In this document: positions 52,441 to 62,332 of the stretch, one piece after another | Position numbering within the stretch: position 1 is the first letter of the stretch | Layout: each line of letters begins with the position of its first letter | The notes under the pieces: generated by a model | What the model was told of the DNA's origin: nothing | The model's input: the letters and a program-made list of their open reading frames with translations, nothing else | Databases searched by the model: none | Assembly: GCA_022496805.1 (NCBI GenBank) | Contig: CM040086.1 | Location: 9,054,501-9,118,500, forward strand | Length of the DNA stretch: 64,000 nt | Source: Pohlia nutans | Lineage: Eukaryota; Streptophyta; Bryopsida; Bryales; Mniaceae | Direction: 5' to 3' | Program-made: the position numbers and the translations under genes

Positions 52441-53009
52441 CCCCTAAGCGTCCTCACCTATGTCTAGTTTAGGCAGTTTTGCAAAGATGCTTTATAAAAT
52501 GCAATTAATATGAATATTTAGAATTTGATGTATGAATAAAAGTTATACATTTTGAATTTTAGATTCTATCTATACGGTTAGATTTATGATTGCTATCACT
52601 AATTGTTTTCTATAAATTTTGAAACATAAAATAAAAAATCATTTTGTAATTCAATAACGAATAAGATTTTGACAATATGTGGATGAAATTTGTTGTGATG
52701 AGTTATAATGTAGTACTCTAGGTGTAGTGATTTTTGGAGATTTTTTGGATGCTTAATTTTATGATTTTTTTTTTTCAAGAACACTTTCAGACCAAAATCT
52801 TCAAAATTTTGGGTGAAACACTGCAACACAAAATGAGGCATAATTTTTTCAAAAATTGTTTCCATTTCGATCAGATCACACATACATGAAGCTAACTTCC
52901 CATAAAAAATTCAATAAAAAAACCACACTACAAAAAGTGCATGACGGATGAGAAACTACGGATGAAATCTGTACATCAAGCAAAATATGCATGGTTGGGC
53001 GGTTAGGGA
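52441..53009. mobile_element. TTAA-flanked element, family F, nested
   Basis: 569 bp between TTAA 52437-52440 and 53010-53013. Ends CCCCTAAGCGTCC and GGCGGTTAGGGAT. Inverted relative to the copies at 37986 and 39948. Inserted inside the transposon 52239-53214. Confidence 0.85.
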
Positions 53010-53384
53010 TTAAATGGGCGGGCCCCGGCAGCATACTCGGTGGTGCGCCTTGACTCGCGAACAAACTCACTCATCCTACTTTACTTACTGGAAATATAAG
53101 TCATCCGGTTTTTATTTTTGGAGCCCGACACTCCTACTTTTAATGTCCTGCGAGCCTGAATTTTTACTGACACAGTATTAGAAGCTTGAATTTCAGGACT
53201 TTACGAATTTCTCTAATGTCAGGAGCGTGGTTTTCATCCCCATGAGAATCCTCCTCATGGGGGCCCGATATACGAGCACTCCAATCATGTTTATATGAAC
53301 CCAAAACTGCAGTTTGATGTCATAGATCTACGAGCAGATTCTTAGTGTACATGTGCCAATTCATGTAATTACCTGCAATTTTAG

Positions 53385-54007
53385 AGATGGATGTTTTCGT
53401 TCATCACATTCATCTAGGTTCATCCATTTTATTGTTAGGGTTTCGTACTTAGTCTTGCTACTGTTTCCTTCTCGTTTAGTCTTTCATAGTTACATATAGT
53501 ATCTGCGAACGCTGCACGTTCTAGGAGAATTGTAGAGTGATGGTATAGACAAAGGTGTTTTATGAAGTGTACTCATACTGCGATTGTGCAATAGAAATAA
53601 AGGATTTGAGGTTTCTATATCTGTGTGAATAAATGCTTGCAACTCGTGTAGATAGAGACAATGAGATTTAGTATTTAAATTTCAATAGGTTATGGGCCTT
53701 CTCACTGCTTAAGATCGCGTTTACTCTGGTTCTATCGTTTACCTGGCTATGGCGATTTTAGCGATGGTTGTGGATTGATTACTTTCTAATATTTTCACGT
53801 ATCTCTTACAGTGGGTCAGTGAACCGTTAATTTTACTCTTTCAAGTTTTCTTGAACATATCATTTTGTTCTTGTAATTATCGAGATAAATTATTTTCTTT
53901 ACAATGTTCTTTTCTCTTTGTTCTTCACATCGTTCTTTCTAAATACACTGTAGCATTACTTCTTTGTTAGATTTTTACTTTGTTAGAATTTTTGGTAATC
54001 ATTAGTT
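53385..54007. other. 5' leader of the Copia element, possible LTR remnant
   Basis: Immediately follows the AMSH fragment and precedes the gag ATG. AATAAA-like sequences occur near 53590. No matching 3' copy is present, so an LTR cannot be proved. No primer-binding site identified with certainty. Confidence 0.35.
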
Positions 54008-54811
54008 ATGGAGAAGTCTGAGTCTAATTACGACATTAAGGTTTTTGATGGTATTGGTTTCTCCATATGGAAGTATCACATGGAAATCATCTTCCAGCAC
54101 AAGAAGGTGTTTAACGTTGTCAACAGCTTAGAACCTCGTCCGGTTTTAAATTTTCCACCAGGAGCCGAACTTACTCTTGAAGAAAGAAAACTTATCGATC
54201 AGTGGGATGAGAAGAACGCTACAACATGGTACATTATTAGCTCTGGAGTTACTCCTAAGATTCTTGGCAAACTTACTTCATGTCCGACTGCTGCTCAAAT
54301 GTGGAAGAAACTTAGCTCTCTGCACCTTAAGAAGACAGCGGAGAACGTCTTCAATTTACAGGCAATATTCTTTGACTATTGCATGTCTCTTACTGATGAC
54401 ATTGCTTTACATATCCAGAATGTTGATAACATGGCGTTACTTCTTCAAGATCTAGGACATCCTATCCCTGCTCATATGATTTTATCAAAGATCATATGTA
54501 GTTTACCACATATGATTTTATCAAAGATCATATGTAGTTTACCACCTAGTTATGTCAACAGTGTTACAGCTGCTTCGGAAAATGTTCCGATAGAGTCACA
54601 AACCGTTGATCTTTTTGAAGAACGTTTAGTACGCCATGAGGTTCTTCTTGCAACACAAGGAAATGTAGATGAAACAAGCGACAAGGCTTTCTTTACTAGA
54701 ACAGGACCTCAAGTTAAACCCAATCGTAGAGAACATCTCAAAGATGTTGAATACATACAAGATCTTAAAAAGCAAACCAAATGCTTTAACTGTGGAGATT
54801 ATGGTCACTAG
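54008..54811 (+). pseudogene. Copia gag (capsid-like) remnant
   Basis: 267 codons; Copia-type gag polyprotein starting KVFDGIGFSIWKYHME with the usual W-K-Y-HM context. It carries a perfect 36-bp tandem duplication (12 residues, HMILSKIICSLP twice) and ends prematurely within the zinc knuckle. Confidence 0.8.
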
Positions 54812-55194
54812 AGTTTTAATGTTCTAAGGAAAAAGTTGATAGATCTTCCAACCAGAAACCTTCTACTTCTAAACAAAATTTCAGAAAGCATTCTCAAGGT
54901 GATGATCTTAGGCGTGGAGTTACTGAAGCCAATTTAGTTGAGAGTCTTACTCTGTACTCCAGCGATGAGGATGACGACGTTATTCAAGCTAATGATTCGG
55001 ATCCAAGTGGCGGCATACATGGTTTTGTTTTTATCACAACCTCTATCTCATATGTATCACTGGCTTTTCTCACTACTACCATCAAAAAAGATATATGATA
55101 TGTTGATTCGGCTGCTATTGAACACATGATTGATCGTCGTGAATGGTTCTCAACTTTTGAGCCTATTGCCCATGGACGTTGGCCAGTTACCATT

Positions 55195-55522
55195 AGAGGA
55201 TATTTGAGCTCTAAATAGGGCCCTTAAGAAGCTTGTGTGGGGTACCTTGGTTTCTATTTAAATTAGTACTTCAAAGGTGAAGGACGAGAACATATCCCCT
55301 ATTTGTGCCCATGTACTCCATGGTATGGTACTATGATTCAAAGCATGGTGGAGGGAGTTGATAGGTGAGTCATTCTTTAGCGCTAGCACTCATTGTCCTC
55401 TAGTCTAGTTTTTCATAGAAGATAGAGACGAATCCATTGGTACTCACTTAGCTAAGCCTACATCAATAAAATGGAGTTCTTGTCAATCGTTAAGGGCCTT
55501 TTCTAAAGCTCAAATATCCTCT
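55195..55522. mobile_element. 328-bp MITE inside the Copia element
   Basis: About 30-bp imperfect inverted ends (AGAGGATATTTGAGCT... and ...AGCTCAAATATCCTCT, followed inwards by GGGCCCTTA / TAAGGGCC). It splits the protease-integrase reading frame between GTTACCATT and GCTGATAAC. TA flanks are possible; exact target duplication unclear. Confidence 0.65.
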
Positions 55523-55748
55523 AATGAGTTGCTGATAACTATAATATATGGGTTTGTAGAGGAGGTGATATACTCATTGATAGATATATCAATGGTGTTA
55601 AAAGTCTAGGGTATACTTTAAAATGTTATTTACATTCCGGAGATTGGTTGTAACTTGTTTTCTGTTCTCAACCGTGAATACTGTTACCACTAGTTCCTTA
55701 CCCAGTAAAACTTTTGATATTCCATAGTCTTAGCCTCAAGATCTCATC

Positions 55749-56718
55749 GTGTGGCACCAAAGGATGGGACATGTGAACATTCCGACAATTCAACACATGA
55801 AAAGAGTTGCTTCGTTTTTTGATTTTCATGTGGAAAATTGCTCTGTTCCAAAGACTCTATGCAATGGGTGTTTACTTGGAAAACAACACAAGGCGGTTTA
55901 CAAGGTTAATCTTCAAAAGACTCGAGTTCAGAAGCTAGGAATATTCCTACATGGTGATACTTCTAAAAATATGGGAACCCTATCTATAAACGGTGCCCAA
56001 TATTATTATCTTCTCATAGATGATGCCACGTCATATTGTTTTGTTCATTTTTCTGCAAAAGAGGACGAAGCGTTTCGTGGATTTTCAAAATCGTTCAACG
56101 TGATACCAACAATACCGTGGAGAAATTTCGAACTGACAGGGGAACATAATATATCAATAGTTCTTTCCAAGCTTTTCATACAGAAAATGCCATTCAACAT
56201 AACACAAGTACAGTTTATACACCGCAACAGAATGGATACATTGAGCGTCACAACGGGACTAGGATACATTGAGCGTCACAACGGGACTATTATGGAATGT
56301 GCAGAAAGTATCATTCATTCAAATAATCTTCCTCTTCGTTTGTGGGTTGAGTCGGTTAATACAGTTGTTTATTTTATCAACCGTACTATCAACAAGCAGA
56401 TAGGTGATCAATATTACACGTTTTGAAGCTTGGTTTCAGAACAAACCTTCAGTCTCTCATTACACGATTTTTGGTTCACTTGCTGATGTATTTGTTAACA
56501 ATCAAGTCAGAACAAAGCTACAACCTAAAAGCAAGCCGATGATCTTTGTTGGCTATAGTGCTACTAGTCGAGCTTATCAATTTTGGAACCCTTTAGATGA
56601 CTCTGTGGTGGAAAGTTCTAATGCCCGGTTTGATGAAGTTGCCGACAGATTTAATTCAGACACGTTTCCTCACTATAAACCTTCTCTGGACGTCTATCTT
56701 GACTTGGACATACAGTGA
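55749..56718 (+). pseudogene. Copia integrase remnant
   Basis: Two overlapping ORFs (55749-56426 and 56404-56718) cover the zinc-binding HHCC region, part of the DDE core and the C-terminal domain. The 28-bp duplication at 56234-56289 shifts frame, as does a change near 56100. Interrupted at 56713 by the Tc1-type transposon. Confidence 0.75.
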
Positions 56719-58342
56719 CTGCCAAAACTGAGTACAGAAAAACATAGTTTACCTTTAGTCATTCATATATTATAATGTGATGCATTTAATGTCCAATCAG
56801 TTAACGGCTCAAGTATACATGCATGTAAATGATGTGGCTACCAAATTACAAGTCCAGCAATGCAAGATAATTTGAGAAAGATCCAGATCAAAGTAAATTA
56901 GCTCCAAAACTCACTTATGCTCACACTTGGATTAAGCAATGAATGCTACAAATCTGACATGTACAAGTGGTCTTTTCTGGGTCTGATTTTTTGGGTGAGC
57001 ATGTTTTTGGCCTTCACATTTATAATGTCTCCCCATTCAGTGCACATCATGTATGCAAATTGAGCAAAATGGTTTCATTGAGATCTCTCTCTGTTGCTAG
57101 TAGAAAGCAAGTAGAAGAAGCTACTTTAGAGAAGTTGAGGAGGGGTGAGAGTACTAGAAATGTTGCTAGAAAGTTACAGGTATCCCAAAGTTGGGTTGCA
57201 AAATTTCGTAAGCAACATTTGAGTGAATTGAGTGATGTCAATCAAAGTTTTGGTGGTAGGCCAAAAATGTACAGTGCAGTTGAATGTAGAGCTTGTGTCA
57301 GAGCAATCACTGTGGGTGGCTTAGAAACTGCACACAAAGTTGGAAATTACTTGAGGGAAGAGCTTCATGTTGGTATGAGCGATAGTACTCTGAGGAGAGT
57401 GTTACGAAAAGCAGGTTTGAAATGTAAAGTGAAGCAAAAGAAACCAAAACTTACACTTCTTCAAATTAAGCGACGATTAGAATTTGCTAGACGTCATTGC
57501 CATTGGACTGATGATGATTGGGATCGTGTAGTATTCTCCGATGAAACAAAAATCAACCGATTTTGCTCTGATGGTCGCAGTTGGTGTTGGTTTCGTGATG
57601 AACAGAGTAGAAGTGCAGGAATGGTACAACAAACTGTCAAGTTTGGAGGTGGCGGAGTGATGATGTGGGGTTGCATGACTTCAAGTGGCCCTGGTATGAT
57701 GTGTAGGATTGAGGGAAGAATGGATCAGTACATGTATAGAGAAATTTTAGAGCGAGAGTTGATTCATACGCTCCATGCATACGATTTGGATCCTGCCAAT
57801 TTGATTTTTCAACATGATAATGACCCGAAACATACATCCAAGAGTGTGCGCCGTTGGCTGAATTTGCAAGAATTTGTTGTTTTGAAGTGGCCGGCGCAAT
57901 CTCCAGACTTGAATCCAATCGAACACTTGTGGGCAACTTTAAAACGCCGACTAAACCAATATGAGAGACCTCCCAAAGGAATGTTAGAATTGTGGGAGCG
58001 TGTCGAGGATTGTTGGGCTTCAATTACTTCCAATGAGTGTCAGAACTTGTATAGGAGCATGCCTAAGCGCATTGCAGCTGTTATAGCTGCTAAGGGTAGG
58101 TGGACAAATTTTTAGCTTCATTCCAGCTTGTGTGAGCAAAACTGAGTTTTAGATTGAATTTTACTTTATTTTTGTTTGTACGTGCATACTTGTGTGTAAT
58201 AGGCCTCAATTCCATGGAAGTATGACTAATTGCAATGGTAATCCTATGCAATTTATGGTTTCATTTTTGATGCATCCAATTTTCTTACATTGTTTGTTGA
58301 ATTTCAATATGATGTGCCTGTACTCAGTTTTGGCAGTCAGTG
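56713..58342 (+). mobile_element. Complete Tc1-type DNA transposon nested in Copia
   Basis: 1630 bp. Left inverted repeat 56713-56737 begins CAGTGACTGCC; right 58318-58342 is its complement with one mismatch in 25. TA duplications at 56711-56712 and 58343-58344. It encodes an uninterrupted transposase. The Copia frame continues across the site when the element is ignored. Intact ends and ORF point to recent insertion. Confidence 0.95.
57069..58115 (+). CDS. Tc1-family transposase (DD34E), intact
   Basis: 348 residues, the usual Tc1 length. The start at 57069 (MVSLRSLSVASRKQ) is preferred to the upstream in-frame start at 56967 because it gives the family-typical beginning. Two helix-turn-helix DNA-binding regions (residues ~10-50, GESTRNVARKLQVSQSWV; and ~95-130) are joined by GRPK. 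Catalytic triad D158 (VVFSDETKI), D250 (FQHDNDPKH), E285 (SPDLNPIEHLW), with exactly 34 residues between the last two. It cuts and pastes the flanking inverted repeats at TA. The C-terminus (YERPPKG, ELWERV, SMPKRI) resembles fungal Tc1 transposases as I recall them. No defect seen. Confidence 0.95.
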   Translation: MVSLRSLSVASRKQVEEATLEKLRRGESTRNVARKLQVSQSWVAKFRKQHLSELSDVNQSFGGRPKMYSAVECRACVRAITVGGLETAHKVGNYLREELHVGMSDSTLRRVLRKAGLKCKVKQKKPKLTLLQIKRRLEFARRHCHWTDDDWDRVVFSDETKINRFCSDGRSWCWFRDEQSRSAGMVQQTVKFGGGGVMMWGCMTSSGPGMMCRIEGRMDQYMYREILERELIHTLHAYDLDPANLIFQHDNDPKHTSKSVRRWLNLQEFVVLKWPAQSPDLNPIEHLWATLKRRLNQYERPPKGMLELWERVEDCWASITSNECQNLYRSMPKRIAAVIAAKGRWTNF

Positions 58343-58689
58343 TACCTTCTGATGACACAAATTATGATGATCCTCAGTTACTTGGAGACATTGGTTTTCC
58401 TCAAATTTTTGTTTCACAGCAAGTTCCCAAGTACTGTAACGGCAACTTTATCCGTTAATCATTCTTTATGGAAAGATGATTCTTCACATGTGCGAGATAC
58501 TTTTCATCAAACCTCAGTCAACTTGATAATTTTAGATTCTGTTACTATTGCTGAAAACGATATTGTTACTTCAGTGGGAGCTAATGCTAATGAGGAACTA
58601 GATGGAGGTCGGAGATACACCACAATCTGAATTCGACCCCGGTTTCGATCCATGAATGATCTTCTTGCAAACACCCTTTGCATTTATCC

Positions 58690-59085
58690 TCGCAAAAGCT
58701 CTACAACTTTTTTAGGAATTTTCTACGAAATCAAAATTTATCTTCAACCTATATAGTAAGGGTTCTTTTTCTTTTTCTTTTTCCTTTGATTATTTATTAA
58801 ATTAATTTCTATCTAGTTAAAATAATAATTAATCATCAACTCATTTCAATTTGTTACTTTGTGCTCCATTTTTACCTTTGAGAGCATTTTCTTTATTCAA
58901 AATTCAAAAGAAGCTAAATTAGTCACGACTTAAAGTAATTTTATCTTGATCAATGATTAGCGGCATTGTAGAGAAAAGGTGTGGTTCAACAAGAGCTGAA
59001 GAATTTTAAGTTGAAAAACACATCAAAGTGACTATTTTCTTGCTTGTATTGGCAAGCTATTGATGGTGATCTTCACCTTTTGTAT
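58690..59085. repeat. Dispersed repeat G, most complete copy
   Basis: Abuts the truncated end of the Copia element. The left two thirds match 43390-43680 and the right third matches 48950-49090. Class unknown. Confidence 0.6.
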
Positions 59086-59089
59086 CAAT

Positions 59090-59747
59090 AGAATCTACCT
59101 TTGGAAGGTTACACTAAAGATAGACCTTACTATTCATACTCGTCAAATATGGCTAAACGAACTAAGATAAACAATCTTATTTGTGCCGTAATTAAGAATT
59201 AACCCTATTTATGTCACTATGGACTAGTAGTGTATGATTTTTTTTAAAATATAAGACATTGATACAAAAGGGCTATAAAGTAGCACAAACTAGGCACATG
59301 ACATTTAGTAGTGTGGTTTACGTTACTCCATTGAACTCATTATTTCACGATGGTCCTCGAGCTAATGCTATGAATATTATGATCTTCGTTCAACTCGATA
59401 GAGCGTCTTCACTCAATCGACTTTTCCATGAAATTTAGAACTACTGTGTCATTGCTACCTGAGATTGCTACATAAACTTAGTTTCTATTATTGTAACTAG
59501 ATTGTAGCTCCATAGCAAAAGGGTGTTAGTCCCTATTGCTATGTTATGCTATAAATATTTAACCTAAAATGTTTGGCCTATAATGATGGAATCATGATTT
59601 ACTTATAAATTTACTTAAAATTTTAAATTCCCATTTTTGGTAGATCAAGTTGTGTGTTTACTACAAATCATGAAATTTTCATAAGTTTCGATGAAAATTA
59701 GAAATTACCAATTGTGACTTTTTGAAGATCTTTGAAGAAAATTCATA
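59090..59747. other. AT-rich intergenic DNA
   Basis: Nothing recognised. Confidence 0.4.
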
Positions 59748-59751
59748 TTAA

Positions 59752-60141
59752 CCCTTAAACGTTAAGAGGGTCTGGGCGGGGCAGCCTAAAAGGCATCTAA
59801 ATTTTTTGAGGATAATTTTTTATTTAATTATTTAATTATTTTTTAAATTTTAATTTTAAACTTTTTGGTTTTTTTGGAAAAACGGCTCTGCTAGCCAGCA
59901 TTGTTGCGGCACTGTAGCACTGCGGCACTTTTCAAAAAACGACCTCAACTCGTGCTCATTTTGATAACTTTGATTGCTTGCCAATGTTTCCACAATCTCC
60001 GGTGCAAATTTGGAATTTAGATTGCTTTTTCAGTAACTTTCCAATGCACCAGTTATTGCTTGATTTTATTGAAAAAATCCATCTTTTTCTTCATTATTCT
60101 CTCATAAATAAGCCTATGGGGCTTACCTTGACATTTAAGGG
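59752..60141. mobile_element. TTAA-type element, 390 bp
   Basis: Left TTAA 59748-59751; the right target is mutated to TTAT (60142-60145). Ends CCCTTAAACGTTAAG and CTTGACATTTAAGGG match at 13 of 15 positions. Non-autonomous. Confidence 0.65.
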
Positions 60142-60145
60142 TTAT

Positions 60146-61814
60146 AACTATATCTTTCTATAAAAAATAGATATCTTTAGTTGTTTGTGATATTAAAATA
60201 AGATATCATAATATAAATAAAATAATAACATATTATTATTATTATATCCTTAGACTAATTTGGATAGTACTACTATAATTAGTTTGAGGATTAGTTAAAA
60301 TTTTCAGACTAATTGTTGGTCTCAGACTAAGTACGATAATCAATGTACCATTTTTACTACTCTTTTTGTAAATGGGATCGTATGTTACATCTAAAAATGG
60401 CTTGAATGATCAGTATTATACACTAAAATCACCATATATTGTAGCCCACTATATTTGCTTGACGCTCTTAACAATCCTTATTTGTGAAAATTATTGTGAC
60501 TTTAAATTCTTTAAGATAACACTATAATTTATGTCTTTTTACATTTTTCAAACTTGAACAAGGTGTAAACACTGTGGCAAAGGAAACTTCACACATCATG
60601 ACGAATTCTCAATCAACACTTTGTGACCGTATTACATCAACATGAATCTTCCTTAATAGGATAAACTAGGTCTTTGATACCATGATAATTTACACCATTG
60701 AACATATTTATTGCAGGCCACAACAATTATTCACCCATGCCATTCATCCACCTAGACTATATGGTGATTTTAGCGTAGCATGACCAACAAAAGTCCTTCA
60801 CAAAAAAGATTAGACAAAAACAATCCATGTAGCAGTTGGAATTTGATCCAATTGCCCATTGTTTGATGAGCGCTAGGTCATTGACATCACATACACTTCT
60901 TCACGCTGGCTTCATTAGAGGACTAGAGTTTCTATCTGTCTAGCAGTTAGAATTGAATAGTAAGTTACGTTTATAAACCAGTTTTGGACCTCCCAAGGGT
61001 AGTTGCACACTACGGTGTTCCTCGTTTTCGGTCACGATTGTAGTTTTTGGCCCTTTTTTGACCTTTCAAGTTCAATAGAAGATTATTGAATGGAAATAAA
61101 CTTATAGAACTATAAAAAGTAATTAATACTCACACTTTAAAATACAAATGAAATTTTCAATTCAAGAAAACAAGTTGCTCGATTAGAAAACCTTGTGCAT
61201 TTGTAATATTTTTGATGTAATCACAATGCACTGTTTTTGACAAATGCACTTCGTATGTAATGCGATTTTTGGAATTTAACCTTCAAACTCTTTGTGTACA
61301 TAGATTTTTACTTATTGTACTCCTTTCCGCAATTTTTTAATTTAAAAACATTTTCTATAATGAAATTTTACTTAATATAGACATCTTTTAGAATTGAGGC
61401 ATTTTAAGCATTTAAAAGAAGATTTGAAGAAATTATAAATCAACATAGTAATCTATAAAAGACAATACACATGGGCTTTGAATTGAATCTGCAAAAAAAT
61501 TAGAAATCATGCACAATATTCATTGTTGAACGTTCATCATGTACATCAAATTTTTTGTTTGAAAGGGTACTTTCAAATATTCATATTTCTTAACGTAAAG
61601 CCTTCTTACAAATAAAGAATGTATCTTTAAATTTCATATACATCAATCTCACCATTTAAATAAAAAAATTAGTTAAAAATATCACCAATGAGTTTTAATA
61701 TGTTTTGAAAACGAGTGATTTTGACAAAAATGCTAAATGTGCATTGCATGCACATTCTTTTGGTCATCTAATAGGCACACCGTACCATGCAACTACCCCC
61801 TAGACATTTAGGGA
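60146..61814. other. AT-rich intergenic DNA
   Basis: No gene recognised. The right edge (ACATTTAGGGATTAA) looks like the end of another TTAA element whose left end I cannot find. Confidence 0.4.
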
Positions 61815-61818
61815 TTAA

Positions 61819-61990
61819 CCTTTAAAGGGCTGATGGGGATAGTAGATAAGTTGACGTGCATTTGACATTTTTGTAAATAGAAAGTTCCAAATTGAGACCC
61901 CAATAGCTCATTAAATTCACGTCCACTTGAATTTTAACTTTACTTTTAATCTTAAACCCATAGGAGGTGTGGAACCATTCCAAATACAAT
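61819..61990. mobile_element. TTAA-type element, family D fragment
   Basis: TTAA 61815-61818 then CCTTTAAAGGGC. The interior matches 46480-46610 (AAATTGAGACCCCAATAGCTC, AGGTGTGGAAC). Broken off where the retroelement sequence begins. Confidence 0.55.
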
Positions 61991-62002
61991 GGGCTAAAGT
62001 AG

Positions 62003-62332
62003 GATGTCCTAAAACCACCACCTCCACCAATTATGACATATAGACTTTTCTTGGGGCCACCACAATTGACACCCAAAACCACCAATGTCACTATTCAAGT
62101 AGACCAATGGCACGCCAAACATTGCGAAGAAATAGTAAGTGGTTTTGGGTATCATTATGAGTGAAAGTTATCATTATTCCTTCTCAAAACAGCAGTTGAT
62201 ATACATCTAAAAAGCACAGAAGAAAACTTCCAACTTCACATGACTGAACTAGAAAAAGAATGGCGATCCACAGTCACAAACGAACTCCCACAATTAGACC
62301 CAAAACTCTCCATCAAATTATTATAAAAATTA
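62003..62332 (+). pseudogene. 5' coding remnant of the retroelement ORF
   Basis: Same frame and same G-poor composition as the ORF that follows (ATG at 62033), but broken by TGA at 62162 and TAA at 62324. The codons between and after the stops look coding, so the stops are probably lesions in a longer ORF, or the element is read with a later start. No domain recognised here. Confidence 0.5.

Larger units (their letters stand above)
52239..53214. mobile_element. 976-bp DNA transposon with a 3-bp target duplication
   Basis: Ends AGAGAAATTCG and CGAATTTCTCT (11-bp perfect inverted repeat), flanked by AAT at 52236-52238 and 53215-53217. The parental AMSH exon has a single AAT here, an exact empty site. 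The element carries a tRNA-like segment and a nested TTAA element. No transposase. Confidence 0.8.
51985..53384 (+). pseudogene. Duplicated 3' end of the AMSH gene, split by a transposon
   Basis: 51985-52238 matches the last intron and start of the terminal exon of the AMSH gene (36730-36950), including the branch and acceptor region. 53215-53384 matches the rest of the terminal exon and the start of its 3' UTR (36951-37128). There are a few substitutions; the stop-codon region is kept. The two halves are separated by the insertion 52239-53214. No catalytic exons are included, so it cannot encode an enzyme. Introns are retained, so it arose by DNA duplication, not by a processed transcript. 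Confidence 0.9.
54008..58630 (+). mobile_element. Decayed Ty1/Copia retrotransposon, 3' truncated
   Basis: Order fits Copia: gag, protease remnant, integrase. Gag ORF 54008-54811 ends at a premature stop inside the CCHC zinc knuckle (CFNCGDYGH then TAG). A protease-like DSAA motif lies near 55105. GAG-pre-integrase begins near 55755 (WHQRMGHVN, CNGCLLGKQ), followed by the integrase core DDATSYCFVHF and a C-terminal part to 56715. The frame resumes at 58343 after the Tc1 insertion and stops at about 58628. No reverse transcriptase or RNase H follows. Other damage: a 36-bp tandem duplication at 54473-54544, MITE 55195-55522, frame changes near 56100, and a 28-bp duplication at 56234-56289. Not functional. 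Confidence 0.85.

Noticed and set aside
56967..57068. Upstream in-frame start for the transposase
   Set aside because: Adds 34 residues not typical of Tc1 proteins; Met at 57069 gives the usual N-terminus and length.
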